Assembly (NCBI RefSeq): GCF_014736495.1
Contig: NZ_MDUX01000024.1
Location: 1-49,892, forward strand
Origin: Candidatus Dactylopiibacterium carminicum
GTDB lineage: Bacteria > Pseudomonadota > Gammaproteobacteria > Burkholderiales > Rhodocyclaceae
Length of the DNA stretch: 49,892 bases
Reading direction: 5' to 3'
Within the stretch, counting starts at the first letter, position 1. Every line of letters starts with the position of its first letter. Positions 9,022 to 17,444 of the stretch are shown here, one piece after another. Position numbers and translations under genes: made by a program. A model generated the notes under the pieces. That model was given only the letters and a program-made list of their open reading frames with translations, was not told where the DNA came from and made no database searches.

Positions 9022-10254
9022 TCAACCGCACTGGCTGCGGATGTATTCCGCCACCTTGCGCAGGCGGGGAGCATCGAAACTCCCATCGGGCTCGTCGCGT
9101 GTGACGCACAGGTTGATTCCGACCTCGAAGCCGCGCGCCGACAACCAGGCCTGACGTGCTTGCCATTGCTCACGCTGCTCGGCATTTTCCAGAGCGGTCA
9201 GATGCTCCCACAGCCATGGCTGCTGTCTGGCATCGCGGATGGTGAAGGCGGGCTCGCGTCCGTCGGGAGGAGGATCGCCCTGCAGTACCGCCCGATAGGA
9301 GTAGTTGAGTCCCATCTCGTCGAGTAATCGCGCAATCTCCAGTTCCGCAGCACTGCAGATCTGCCCTGAAGCGGCCACGCCCGCCGACGCCTCTTGCGAC
9401 AGAGCCTCCACAAGCACGACCGACGCCGCAGCCTCGGACGCCACGACCACCTGGAGCGGCTCTTCCCGCCTTCCGAGCTGTGATTGCAGTTGTGTCTGCT
9501 CACGCTCCGCCTGAGCAATATCGCGCCGCACGCCCTGCTCGATGAGAGAGAGTTTGTCCTCACCGCGCGCCTCCGCTTCGCACACCGTGGAGTAGAGACG
9601 ATGCAGGCTGGAATCGCGCAACAGGCGAATGGCTTCGCCAATCTCCCCGATCTGCTCGCGTACACGCGCCAGCAGGCGGATTGTGCGGATCAGGCGAGTG
9701 GCTGCGTCATCGGCCGCCGGACGGGCACGCATCTGATATTCGTCGATGAGCGCCTGGATGGAGTGCACATGCCCAGCACGATAGGCAACATTGATGCGCG
9801 CCATGATGTCGTCGCGCAGACTGCGGTCCGCCTCGTCATCGGCACGATCCGGGTGAACGATGCGCGCCGCCATACGGTAATACTTGCGCAGCTCTTCATC
9901 TGGAGCGAAGTGTTCTTCCCCCGGCTCCAGCTCGAAGGCCCGTGCCGCGTCGGCACTGGCGTTGGCTTGTGCCGATGCAGCATTGACGGCGGCCTGTCGC
10001 TGGGCATCCCGTGGCGTCAGGCGCGCGCGCAGACGCGCGTTTTCCGCTCGCAAGGCGTCCAGGCGTGCATATAGCTCCCCCACGCGTCGCCAGTATCTTG
10101 CTTTAAATGCCGCCAACGCATTCTGCAAGGTGACGTATTCCGTCTGTACTTCGGCGTACTGCTCTTCGAGTGTTTCGAGCAGATGCAGCTTGGCCTCCAG
10201 CTCCAGGGCCTCGGGCGCGGGCTTGTCGCTGCTGAGCCAGTTGAACATGTTCAT
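9022..10254 (-). CDS. coiled-coil / J-domain / nuclease-like protein of unknown function
   Basis: The product is 410 aa. Residues about 15-80 are a charged coiled coil. Residues about 121-172 look like J-domain helices II-III with an intact HPD (134-136) in YYRMAARIVHPDRAD. A second helical or coiled segment spans about 185-265. Residues about 302-408 resemble the restriction-endonuclease-like domain found at the C-terminus of some helicases: a P-x-F-T-I strand, then W-E-H and a closing VTRDEPDGSFD strand. The expected catalytic Asp is Ala336 and the Lys position is Arg/Gln (367/368), with E350 kept, so nuclease activity is unlikely. The start overlaps the end of the ankyrin gene by 4 bp. Function is not known; the J motif suggests DnaK recruitment (inference). 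Confidence 0.8.
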   Translation of the reverse strand: MNMFNWLSSDKPAPEALELEAKLHLLETLEEQYAEVQTEYVTLQNALAAFKARYWRRVGELYARLDALRAENARLRARLTPRDAQRQAAVNAASAQANASADAARAFELEPGEEHFAPDEELRKYYRMAARIVHPDRADDEADRSLRDDIMARINVAYRAGHVHSIQALIDEYQMRARPAADDAATRLIRTIRLLARVREQIGEIGEAIRLLRDSSLHRLYSTVCEAEARGEDKLSLIEQGVRRDIAQAEREQTQLQSQLGRREEPLQVVVASEAAASVVLVEALSQEASAGVAASGQICSAAELEIARLLDEMGLNYSYRAVLQGDPPPDGREPAFTIRDARQQPWLWEHLTALENAEQREQWQARQAWLSARGFEVGINLCVTRDEPDGSFDAPRLRKVAEYIRSQCG

Positions 10255-11459
10255 GCACGCATCCTCGCACGATAGGCGCGTGCAAGGTAGGGCCGCTGCT
10301 CGGCGCCGAGCATCTGTGCAAGCCAGTCAAAAAGGACCAGCAGGCTGCGCTGGACATCGGCCGATTCAGCCAGCAGATTGTTGAGGAAGGATTGCGCCTC
10401 GCGATAGGCCGTGTCTGAGCAGTTCAGGAAGCAGTCATCCATGCGGCTGAAGACACTATGCACTTCCTCCCTCCGCCGCGTGGACTCGAGCAGGGAGACC
10501 AGGGCATCGCGCTCTCCGCCCTGCAAAGCCATCTGCAGTGGCGTCTCGCCACTACCGGACTCCATTTGACTGGCATCCGCACCGTAGCACAACAGCAGTG
10601 CGACAGCCTCGGCATGTGCATTCAGGATTGCGTAATGCAGAGGAGAAAGATGCAGGCTGAGCCCATCCTCAAGACTGTCATCAAGAGCATCCGGATCGGC
10701 ACCGGCTGCCAACAGGATCTCGATTGCCCCAAGCGCACCGCGGGCCGCAGCATAATGCAAAGGTTGCCGGCCGTCTGGCGTTACGCTGTCGAAAGCCGCG
10801 CCAGCCTTCAGCAGCAGGGCAACAGCGCCTGCCCGGTCATTCAGCGCGGCAACATGCAGGGGCGTCCCCAGAAGATGCACGCCCAGCTCGTCGTCATACG
10901 CATGCCGAGCACTCTGGATATCGAACGTCGCCCCCGCACCAATCAATGCAGCCAGCAGATCATCCAGACCGCGCGCAGCGGCCAGATGCAACGCGGACTC
11001 CTTGCTCTCGGGCAGGCAGGCATCCGGATCTGCGCCGGCCTCGACCAAGTACGCAGCTGCCGCCGCATGCCCCGCTTCCAGCGCCATCAACAAGGGGGAA
11101 GCCATGCCGGCCGCAGCACGCCCTTCGACTGCTGCGCCATGCTCCAGCAAAACACCCAGGCACGCCTTGGCCCCCTACTGCGCAGCGGTTTCAATCAGCA
11201 AACAACCACCCGGCACTGCATGGAGCAGTGCTGGGCTTTCCTGCAACAACGCAGCGAGTTCCCCTGCCCGATCAAGCTTGATCGCCTGCAGCGCCTGTGA
11301 TTGAGTAGCATCGGATACGGGCAGCTCTGTCCGCCAGAGCAAAGCCAGACCACGATTGACGAAGCCGGCGGAATCCTCGATCAACGCCAGTGTTTGCCCC
11401 TGCCCGGGGTCGGCGGGAACTGTACGCAGGATGGAAGGCAACGGGATCTCGGTCGACAT
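10251..11459 (-). pseudogene. ankyrin-repeat protein gene interrupted by an in-frame amber codon
   Basis: One reading frame from the ATG at 11459 to the stop at 10251 encodes about 402 residues, but a TAG at 11175-11177 splits it. Flanking residues make a normal ankyrin repeat across the stop (LLIETAAQ, stop, GAKACLGVLLEHGA), so the stop lies inside a repeat. At least five more repeats follow (for example TPLHVAALNDRAGAVALLLKAGA and QPLHYAAARGALGAIEILLAAGA), then a C-terminal helical part of about 90 residues (DDCFLNC onward) that is not ankyrin. The amber could come from CAG by one transition. TAG also ends intact genes here (hda, TonB-C gene, both outer glycan genes), so it is not recoded. 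The gene overlaps the J-domain gene by 4 bp. Confidence 0.82.
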
Positions 11460-11542
11460 TGTCGCAATGGCAGAACACAAGAGCCCGCATCATACTGCGC
11501 CCCCCGTGACACGCGCAGCAGCGAAAAGCGGCATGAAAATGG

Positions 11543-11579
11543 AAAAAGCCGCTGATTCTTTTGAAATCAGCGGCTTTTT
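11543..11579 (-). terminator. intrinsic terminator of the tRNA-Ser/tRNA-Arg transcript
   Basis: A perfect 15-bp stem (11543-11557 with 11565-11579) with a 7-nt loop has A-rich and T-rich outer ends, so it can work in both directions. It lies 6 bp beyond the 3' end of tRNA-Arg on the reverse strand and separates the tRNAs from the ankyrin gene. Confidence 0.88.
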
Positions 11580-11584
11580 TGAAT

Positions 11585-11661
11585 TGGCGCGCCCGGAAGG
11601 ATTCGAACCTTCTACCCCTTGGTTCGTAGCCAAGTACTCTATCCAGATGAGCTACGGGCGC
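11585..11661 (-). tRNA. tRNA-Arg (anticodon ACG)
   Basis: A 77-nt cloverleaf reads on the reverse strand: acceptor GCGCCCG paired with CGGGCGC, anticodon stem CTTGG/CCAAG around loop CTACGAA (anticodon ACG), a T-arm with TTCGAAT, discriminator G and an encoded CCA (11585-11587). ACG is normally edited to ICG by TadA and reads CGN codons. It is the second tRNA of a two-tRNA transcript. Confidence 0.97.
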
Positions 11662-11728
11662 AATGCGAAGAATTGAGATTATGAACTAACTTCAGCGCTT
11701 TTGCAACACTTTTTAGTGCGCTTTTTTT

Positions 11729-11822
11729 TGGCGGAGAGTGAGGGATTCGAACCCTCGATACAGGTTTTAGCCCGTATGCTCCCTTAGCAGGGGAGTGCCT
11801 TCGACCTCTCGGCCAACTCTCC
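11729..11822 (-). tRNA. tRNA-Ser (anticodon GCU)
   Basis: A 94-nt class II tRNA lies on the reverse strand: acceptor GGAGAGT paired with ACTCTCC, anticodon stem CTCCC/GGGAG around CTGCTAA (anticodon GCT), a long variable arm with TACGGG/CCTGTA-type pairing, T-loop TTCGAAT, discriminator G and encoded CCA. It reads AGC/AGU serine codons. It is the first gene of the tRNA pair. Confidence 0.97.
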
Positions 11823-11840
11823 ATCCGCAAAAGAGCGCGC

Positions 11841-11869
11841 ATGTTAGCTGGCGAAGGGCTCGCCGTCAA
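11841..11869 (-). promoter_or_regulatory. sigma-70-type promoter of the tRNA pair
   Basis: On the reverse strand TTGACG (11864-11869) is followed after exactly 17 bp by TAACAT (11841-11846). The expected start of transcription lies about 10 bp before tRNA-Ser. The promoter lies in the gap after lysC, so the tRNAs can be transcribed independently of it. Confidence 0.75.
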
Positions 11870-11885
11870 TCATGCGGCAGTACTT

Positions 11886-13115
11886 TCACGCCGGGGCCTG
11901 GTCCAGCCCGAAAGCCTTATGCAGAACGCGTACCGCCAGCTCCAGATACTTCTCGTCGATTACGACGGAAATCTTGATCTCCGAAGTGGAGATCATCTGG
12001 ATGTTGATGCCCTCCTCCGCCAAGGTGCGGAACAACCGACTGGCGATACCGACATGGGAGCGCATCCCCACGCCAACCACGGATACCTTTGCCATCGAAC
12101 GGTCGTTACGCACTTCGCGCGCACCCACATGTGCCTTCACACCCTCGAGAATGCCCAGCGCGCGCTCCATCTCGCCACGCGGCACCGTGAAGGAGAAATC
12201 AGTACTGCCATCCTGACCAGCATTCTGGATGATCATGTCTACATCAATGTTGGCATCCGCGATCGGCCCGAGGATCTGATAAGCAATGCCAGGGCGATCA
12301 GGTACGCCCAGCACGGTGAGTTTGGCTTCATCACGGTTGAAGGCGATGCCGGAAATGATCGGCTGTTCCATCTTGATATCTTCCTCGAAAGTGATCAGGG
12401 TGCCTTCGCCTCCATCCTGGAAACTGGAGAGCACCCGCAGTCTGACCTTGTACTTGCCTGCGAACTCGACCGAACGGATCTGCAGCACCTTGGAGCCCAA
12501 ACTGGCCATCTCCAGCATTTCCTCGAAGGTGATGTGATCCAGCTTGCGCGCCTCCGGCACGATGCGAGGGTCTGTCGTATAGACGCCATCGACATCGGTA
12601 TAGATCTGGCACTCATCAGCATGCAAAGCGGCTGCCAGCGCAACCCCTGTGGTGTCCGACCCACCACGCCCCAGCGTGGTGATGTTCCCCGCGTCATCAA
12701 CGCCCTGAAAACCCGCGACAACAACCACACAACCATCATCCAGATCCCGACGCATGCGCTCTTCATCGATCCGCAGGATGCGGGCCTTGGTGAAAGAGCT
12801 GTCAGTCAGGATGCGTACCTGCGATCCGGTATAGCTGCGCGCCTTGATGCCCTCGGCCTGCAATGCCATGCTCAACAGACCGATGGTGACCTGCTCGCCG
12901 GTCGAGATAACGACATCCAGCTCGCGAGGATCTGGTTTGGACTGGACTTCCTTGGCCAGAGCGATGAGGCGATTGGTCTCACCTCTCATGGCCGAAACTA
13001 CCACCACAATCTGATGCCCCTCGGCGTGCGCCCTGGCAACGCGCTTGGCGACATTGCGGATGCGTTCGGGCGAACCCACCGACGTGCCACCGTACTTCTG
13101 AACAATCAGTGCCAT
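11886..13115 (-). CDS. lysC: aspartate kinase (lysine/threonine pathway)
   Basis: Aspartokinase phosphorylates aspartate at the head of the diaminopimelate/lysine, threonine and methionine pathways. The 409-aa product begins VQKYGGTSVG, the ATP-site Lys signature (K7), has the STGEQV and GRGGSDTT motifs of the kinase domain and ends with two ACT domains (about 265-409) for feedback control. The ATG at 13115 is chosen because MALIVQKYGG is the family N-terminus; an upstream in-frame start at 13136 would add seven residues. It supplies meso-DAP needed by MurE encoded further along the window. Confidence 0.95.
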   Translation of the reverse strand: MALIVQKYGGTSVGSPERIRNVAKRVARAHAEGHQIVVVVSAMRGETNRLIALAKEVQSKPDPRELDVVISTGEQVTIGLLSMALQAEGIKARSYTGSQVRILTDSSFTKARILRIDEERMRRDLDDGCVVVVAGFQGVDDAGNITTLGRGGSDTTGVALAAALHADECQIYTDVDGVYTTDPRIVPEARKLDHITFEEMLEMASLGSKVLQIRSVEFAGKYKVRLRVLSSFQDGGEGTLITFEEDIKMEQPIISGIAFNRDEAKLTVLGVPDRPGIAYQILGPIADANIDVDMIIQNAGQDGSTDFSFTVPRGEMERALGILEGVKAHVGAREVRNDRSMAKVSVVGVGMRSHVGIASRLFRTLAEEGINIQMISTSEIKISVVIDEKYLELAVRVLHKAFGLDQAPA

Positions 13116-13373
13116 CTTGGATACTCGATCCGTCAACGAAATGGGAAAACGAGGATTTTAGCGCGAAGCAACTGACCACGGCGACAGCGCTACCAGCTCA
13201 ACACCCCACCCAAGCAGCAGGCATGACTGCAAACAATTGCTTCGCGACGAAACTCCCGTCATGCCATGTTGATCAGAAGTGCGTCGTGAAATCCATGAAA
13301 CATAAGCTCTCTCCTCTCGAGATGCGCTTCAGGGAAAGCCTGGCACCTTTTCCGCCGCCACGAAGGATCGACC
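13116..13373. other. intergenic region, no gene seen
   Basis: This is the left part of the 397-bp gap between the divergent lysC and HTH genes. Short frames are present but have no family resemblance or ribosome binding site. A TAAAAT box on the reverse strand (13155-13160) could be a -10 for lysC, but no good -35 is visible. No riboswitch-like fold was recognised. Confidence 0.5.
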
Positions 13374-13403
13374 TTGAATGCATTCAGGATACCGGCCTAT
13401 ACT
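13374..13403 (+). promoter_or_regulatory. promoter of the HTH regulator gene
   Basis: TTGAAT (13374-13379) and TATACT (13398-13403) are separated by 18 bp, a good sigma-70-type promoter. It directs transcription toward the HTH gene at 13513, leaving a leader of about 100 nt. The palindrome at 13413-13428 covers the expected start of transcription. Confidence 0.7.
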
Positions 13404-13412
13404 TATTACAGC

Positions 13413-13428
13413 TACAACTAAAGTTGTA
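13413..13428. promoter_or_regulatory. palindromic operator TACAACT-AA-AGTTGTA
   Basis: A perfect 7-2-7 inverted repeat begins 9 bp after the -10 box, so a bound dimer would block initiation. The nearest regulator is the HTH protein encoded 85 bp downstream, which makes autoregulation the simplest reading (inference). Confidence 0.6.
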
Positions 13429-13512
13429 TGCGCGCAACGCACGGGCCAGCATGACGTTACGCGGTACATCCTTCACCAACCCTTTACACGCACAACTGAA
13501 AGAGGAAAACCC

Positions 13513-13806
13513 ATGAAAACCCTGGAAGACATCGACGTACGGGAAATCCGTCGCAAACTGGGCTTGAACCAATCTGAATTCTGGTCGGAGCTGGGTGTGA
13601 CCCAGAGTGGCGGCTCCCGTTATGAGAGCGGCCGCAGCATTCCACGCCCCGTGCAAGCGCTTCTTCGCCTGGTGCACATCGAACATGTGGATATCGACAA
13701 GATCCGCAAGGATGACTACGAAGTCATCGAGTACCTGCGCGCCCATCGCTCCGATCTGTACAAGACGCTCAAGAAGGAAGCCAAGGCCAAGAAAAAAGAG
13801 AAGTAA
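13513..13806 (+). CDS. small XRE-like helix-turn-helix transcriptional regulator
   Basis: The 97-aa product has an HTH region at about residues 10-45 (REIRRKLGLNQSEFWSELGV then TQSGGSRYESGR), with the XRE pattern of Q-S-E-F in helix 2 and an S-R-Y-E-S-G recognition helix end. The C-terminus (about 80-97) is very rich in Lys and Glu (LKKEAKAKKKEK). A good ribosome binding site (AGAGGA) precedes the ATG. Similar stand-alone HTH proteins are common in betaproteobacteria; targets are not known. A promoter with a palindromic operator lies immediately upstream and a terminator follows, so it is monocistronic. No toxin-like partner is next to it. Confidence 0.85.
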   Translation: MKTLEDIDVREIRRKLGLNQSEFWSELGVTQSGGSRYESGRSIPRPVQALLRLVHIEHVDIDKIRKDDYEVIEYLRAHRSDLYKTLKKEAKAKKKEK

Positions 13807-13838
13807 GCTTCTCCTCCCCCTTTGCCAGCCCCGTTCCG

Positions 13839-13859
13839 GCCCCGCCGAGCGGGGCTTTT
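13839..13859 (+). terminator. intrinsic terminator after the HTH gene
   Basis: A GC-rich 7-bp stem (GCCCCGC with GCGGGGC, loop CGA) is followed by TTTTC. It lies 33 bp after the HTH stop and before queD. Confidence 0.8.
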
Positions 13860-13913
13860 CGTTTGCTGCGCTACAATTACGCGCTTCCCCCAGCTCAGAT
13901 TTTGGACCCTACC

Positions 13914-14366
13914 GTGCTGATCACCCGCCGCCTGGAATTCGACGCAGGCCACCGCATCCCTGACCATCGCAGCCTTTGTCGCCATCTGCACGGCCATCGC
14001 TATGCCATCGAAGTCACCGTATCCGGGGACATCACGCGTATGGATGGGAACCCCCGCAATGGCATGGTGGTGGATTTCTCGGAAGTAAAAACAGTGGTAC
14101 GGGAGTACATCGTCGATTGCTGGGACCATGCCTTCCTTGCCTATGAAGGCGATCGCCAGATCATCGAGTTTCTAGCGAGTCTGCCCGACCATCGCACAGT
14201 CATCCTGGATATTGTTCCCACAGCGGAAAATCTGGCGGCCAAAGCCTTCTCCATTCTGGCCCCTCGCATTGCCGAACTGTGTGACAAGACGCTGCGCCTG
14301 GAAAACGTGCGTATCTATGAAACACCGAATTGCTGGGCCGATGCCGGCCCGGCAGCCAAGTCCTGA
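13914..14366 (+). CDS. queD: 6-carboxy-5,6,7,8-tetrahydropterin synthase
   Basis: QueD converts 7,8-dihydroneopterin triphosphate to 6-carboxytetrahydropterin in the queuosine/7-deazaguanine pathway. From the GTG at 13914 the product has 150 aa and begins LITRRLEFDAGHR, which matches the family N-terminus; a longer frame from 13863 would add 17 unlikely residues. Zinc ligands H13, H26 and H28 are in DAGHRI and HLHGHRY, and the catalytic Cys is C22. The C-terminal VRIYETPNCWAD is the usual family end. A TACAAT box at 13871-13876 may be its -10. No other queuosine gene is nearby. Confidence 0.92.
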   Translation: MLITRRLEFDAGHRIPDHRSLCRHLHGHRYAIEVTVSGDITRMDGNPRNGMVVDFSEVKTVVREYIVDCWDHAFLAYEGDRQIIEFLASLPDHRTVILDIVPTAENLAAKAFSILAPRIAELCDKTLRLENVRIYETPNCWADAGPAAKS

Positions 14367-14412
14367 AGCCGCTGGACTGAAACGGCCCGACAAGGCAAAA
14401 TGCCCGCCCTGT

Positions 14413-14502
14413 GGAGACTTGGCAGAGTGGTTGAATGCAGCGGTCTTGAAAACCGCCGAGGGTGAAAGCCCTCCGTGAGTTCGAATCTCACAGTCTCCGC
14501 CA
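14413..14502 (+). tRNA. tRNA-Ser (anticodon UGA)
   Basis: A 90-nt class II tRNA: acceptor GGAGACT paired with AGTCTCC, anticodon stem GCGGT/ACCGC around CTTGAAA (anticodon TGA), variable arm GAGGG-TGAAAG-CCCTC, T-loop TTCGAAT, discriminator G and encoded CCA (14500-14502). It reads UCN serine codons. Confidence 0.97.
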
Positions 14503-14596
14503 CATGCAGGAACTTCCCTGCTCCATTGATGTCCATTGGCTGCCTTCTGCTTGCAGCAGGACGGCTGCGCTGCCCCCTACAACCGGAGACACTGAC

Positions 14597-15289
14597 ATGG
14601 AAATCCGTAGCTACTCCAACGACGTAACACTGGATACTGCGCAGACGCGCAATCGTGTCCTGCGCAACACCTACAACCTGCTGGCCCTGTCGATGATCCC
14701 GACACTGGCTGGCGCTTGGCTGGGTATCCAGTTCAACTTCGCAGCTTTGTTCCAAGGCAGCCCCATCATGGGGTCATTGCTGATGCTGGGCGTGATGTTC
14801 GGTCTCATTTTCGCGATCCAGGCCAAACGCAATAGCCCAGTGGGAGTGGTATTGCTGCTCGGTTTCACATTCGTGATGGGGCTGATGCTGTCGAACACGT
14901 TGCAATGGACTTTGCGCTTCTCCAACGGTGGCACACTGATCACCTTGGCTGCCGGCGGCACAGGCGCTATTTTCTTCGGCATGTCCGTTCTCGCTTCGAG
15001 CATCAAGCGAGATCTCTCAGGCATGGGCAAATTCCTGTTCATCGGTACGATACTGCTGGTACTGGCAATGGTTGCCAACCTGTTCTTTCAGGTCCCGGCT
15101 CTGCATCTGGCCCTGTCTGTCATTTGCTGTGGCTTGTTCTCGGCTTGGCTGCTCTACGATCTGAACCGCATCGTTACCGGTGGCGAGACCAACTACATCA
15201 CTGCCACGCTGGCCGTATATCTGGATCTCTACAACATCTTCGTCAGTCTGTTGCAGATCCTGGGCATCTTCGGCGGCGATCGCGACTGA
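14597..15289 (+). CDS. BAX inhibitor-1 / YccA family membrane protein
   Basis: The 230-aa hydrophobic protein has seven predicted membrane helices and the family's conserved C-terminal part with acidic residues (LLYDLNRIVTGGETNYITATLAVYLDLYNIFVSLLQI). Bacterial relatives such as YccA interact with the FtsH protease and modulate membrane protein degradation; others act as pH-sensitive calcium leaks. The ATG at 14597 is preceded by CGGAGAC; the open frame upstream only overlaps the tRNA. It ends at a two-way terminator. Confidence 0.9.
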   Translation: MEIRSYSNDVTLDTAQTRNRVLRNTYNLLALSMIPTLAGAWLGIQFNFAALFQGSPIMGSLLMLGVMFGLIFAIQAKRNSPVGVVLLLGFTFVMGLMLSNTLQWTLRFSNGGTLITLAAGGTGAIFFGMSVLASSIKRDLSGMGKFLFIGTILLVLAMVANLFFQVPALHLALSVICCGLFSAWLLYDLNRIVTGGETNYITATLAVYLDLYNIFVSLLQILGIFGGDRD

Positions 15290-15308
15290 TCCAGAAGCCG
15301 ATCAAACG

Positions 15309-15340
15309 AAAAAGCCGCCCCCCTATGGTGCGGCTTTTTT
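15309..15340. terminator. bidirectional terminator between the BAX-inhibitor gene and rlmD
   Basis: AAAAAGCCGC (15309-15318) pairs with GCGGCTTTTT (15330-15339), with an 11-nt loop. The T-run on both strands serves the converging genes on each side. Confidence 0.88.
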
Positions 15341-16639
15341 TCATGCGCGCTCGAACAAAGCGATGGATTCCACGTGTGAGGTCTGCGGAAACATATTCGC
15401 GACGCCCGCACCCAGCAAACGGTAGCCTTTCTCATACACCAGCACAGCCGCATCGCGCGCCAACGTGGCCAGATTGCAAGAGACATAGACAATGCGCCGC
15501 GGAGCCTGCTCCCCCAACGCTTTACACACAGCAATAGCCCCTTCGCGCGGAGGATCAATCAGCAGCTTATCCAGAGGACCAAGCTCGGCCAGACTCTTCT
15601 CGCTGGTTTCGAACAGGTTACTGGTCAGAAAACGAGTGCGTTGCTCGAGTCCATTCAACCGCGCATTCTCCGACGCACGTGCCACCAAGGCTTCACTACC
15701 CTCGACGCCAACCACCTGTGCGCCTATAGCTGCAATGGGAAGACTGAAATTTCCCAGGCCACAGAATAGATCGGCAATCCTCTCGCCCGGCGCCGGTGCC
15801 AGCAAGTGCATCGCCCTGCGCATCAACAAGCGATTGATGTGTACGTTTACCTGGGTGAAATCCGTCGGACGAAAGCGCAGCCGCACATCGAACTCGGGAA
15901 GGCGGTATTCCAGCCAGGCAGGCTCTCCGACACGCAGCGGACGCGCAGTTTCTGGCCCTCCAGGCTGAAACCACATATCCAGGCTGCGCGCTTCACCGAA
16001 AGCCAGCAGACGAGCCTCGTCCTGGCGAGTGAAAGGCTGCAGGTTACGAAGCACCAGCACCGTCTTTGTTTCACAGACGGCTATCTCCGCCTGTGGAATT
16101 CTGTCTGGGATGGAGAGATCCGCAATCAATGAGCGTAAGGGCCTGAGCAGTGCAGAAACGTGGGGCGGCAGAATCTCGCAGCTGTCCATCTCGGCTATGT
16201 AACTGCTCTTCTTCTCATGGAAGCCGACCAACACTCCACCTTTGCTCGGCACACAGCGCACACTCAGACGGGCTCGGTCCCTGTAGCCCCAGGCAGGTCC
16301 ATGGATTGCCGCATAGATCACGCCAGGACGCACGCGTGCAATGTGCCATAGCGCATCCTCAAGCACGCGCTGCTTGGCTGCGACCTGAGCCAGAGGCTCC
16401 AGATGCTGCATGCTGCATCCCCCGCAGACGCCGAAGTGCGGACAACGTGGAAGCACCCGCTGCGAACTCTCGCGGATGACGTGATCGAGCACGGCCTGTT
16501 CATAGGCAGGCTTGCGCCGATAACTGGCATACCGGACCCGTTCACCAGGCAAGGCGCCTTCAATGAAAATCACTTTTCCATCATTGTGCGCAACGCCACG
16601 CCCCTCGTGATCCAGTGATTCAACGACTACTTCAGTCAC
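15341..16639 (-). CDS. rlmD: 23S rRNA (uracil-1939-C5)-methyltransferase
   Basis: RlmD methylates U1939 of 23S rRNA. From the GTG at 16639 the product is 432 aa, the usual length; GGAG lies 9 bases before this GTG, while the TTG at 16660 is less convincing. The N-terminal TRAM domain (about 1-58) is followed by the 4Fe-4S cysteines in [10 protein letters not shown] (C66, C72, C75) and C154. The SAM motif [14 protein letters not shown] follows, with a DPPR loop and the catalytic Cys388 in [12 protein letters not shown]. An IS ends only 38 bp upstream of the start and has displaced the native promoter; transposase and rlmD point the same way. Confidence 0.95.
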   Translation of the reverse strand: MTEVVVESLDHEGRGVAHNDGKVIFIEGALPGERVRYASYRRKPAYEQAVLDHVIRESSQRVLPRCPHFGVCGGCSMQHLEPLAQVAAKQRVLEDALWHIARVRPGVIYAAIHGPAWGYRDRARLSVRCVPSKGGVLVGFHEKKSSYIAEMDSCEILPPHVSALLRPLRSLIADLSIPDRIPQAEIAVCETKTVLVLRNLQPFTRQDEARLLAFGEARSLDMWFQPGGPETARPLRVGEPAWLEYRLPEFDVRLRFRPTDFTQVNVHINRLLMRRAMHLLAPAPGERIADLFCGLGNFSLPIAAIGAQVVGVEGSEALVARASENARLNGLEQRTRFLTSNLFETSEKSLAELGPLDKLLIDPPREGAIAVCKALGEQAPRRIVYVSCNLATLARDAAVLVYEKGYRLLGAGVANMFPQTSHVESIALFERA

Positions 16640-16683
16640 GCAGATCCGCTCCAGACACAAAGGGAAGAGATTCTAGGGCGTGT

Positions 16684-17444
16684 TCACAGTAGCCAGATAT
16701 AGGCGCATGCGAGATGCAAGAAGGCGCTGAAACGACTGGCCAGCTTGTCGTAACGCGTCGCCAAGCGACGGAACTGCTTGAGCCGGTTGAAGAATCGCTC
16801 GACGAGGTTTCTCGCTTTGTAGCGATGCCAGTCAGTTTCGCGCTGGATCGTGCGGTTGTTCCGAGGCGGAATGATGGCCTGAGCCCCCGAGGCCTCAATG
16901 GTTTCGATCAGAGCGTCGCTGTCGTATCCCTTGTCAGCAATGACGGCGCCTGTTGGAATCTCTGCCACCAGTGCCGCACCTTGCGTCACGTCGGCCTCTT
17001 GCCCCGCAGTCAGGATCAGACGGATCGGATTGCCCAGTGCATCCACGCAGGCGTGTATCTTGGTGGTCAATCCACCACGGCTTCGCCCGATGGCTTGGTC
17101 CTGATGCGGACCGTTTTTTTGGGAGCACCGGCTGAGTGTTGGTGGGCTCGAACGATTGTCGAATCGATGAAGAGTTCTTCAAGATCGGCCTCACCGCGCA
17201 GTGCTTGAGCAATGCGATCCCATACTCCGTATGTCTCCCAGCGGGCAAAGCGGACATACACCGAGTGCCAGTTCCCAAAACGCGTCGGCAAGTCCCTCCA
17301 GGGGTTTCCGACACGTGCCGTGTATAACACCGCTTCCACGAAACGACGGTTATCCGCCGCCCGACCGCCTTTGTCCGTCGGCTTGCCCGGAAGCAGATGC
17401 TCAATCCGTTCCCATTGCGCGTCGTTCAACATTCCCCGATCCAT
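16684..17444 (-). CDS. IS5-family transposase made by -1 frameshifting (OrfA + OrfB)
   Basis: OrfA (17444 down to 17067) carries the N-terminal DUF4096-like domain and the first catalytic Asp (LFIDSTIVRAH). OrfB (open at least from 17070 to 16684) carries the second Asp (VIADKGYDSDAL) and the Glu of YKARNLVERFFNRLK, completing DDE. The frames join at A7 in CCCAAAAAAAC (17114-17120): reading CCC AAA AAA then slipping back one base gives PKKNGPHQDQAIGRSRGGLTTK, the usual continuous sequence of IS427-group transposases. The fusion would be 253 aa. Without slipping, OrfA ends about 15 codons later. The product acts on the IS ends. Confidence 0.9.
17114..17120 (-). promoter_or_regulatory. A7 slippery site for programmed -1 frameshift
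   Basis: Seven consecutive A residues (T7 on the forward strand) occur exactly where OrfA must be joined to OrfB. The in-frame reading is AAA AAA ACG; a -1 slip gives AAC as the next codon. No strong stimulating hairpin was worked out. Confidence 0.8.

Noticed and set aside
11356..11676. Forward frame ending LARPEGFEPSTPWFVAKYS
   Set aside because: It is the well-known false protein made by reading the antisense of tRNA-Arg; the frame covers 11585-11661 and a terminator.
11841..13175. 444-aa forward frame opposite lysC
   Set aside because: It is antisense to lysC and its composition is that of a shadow frame.
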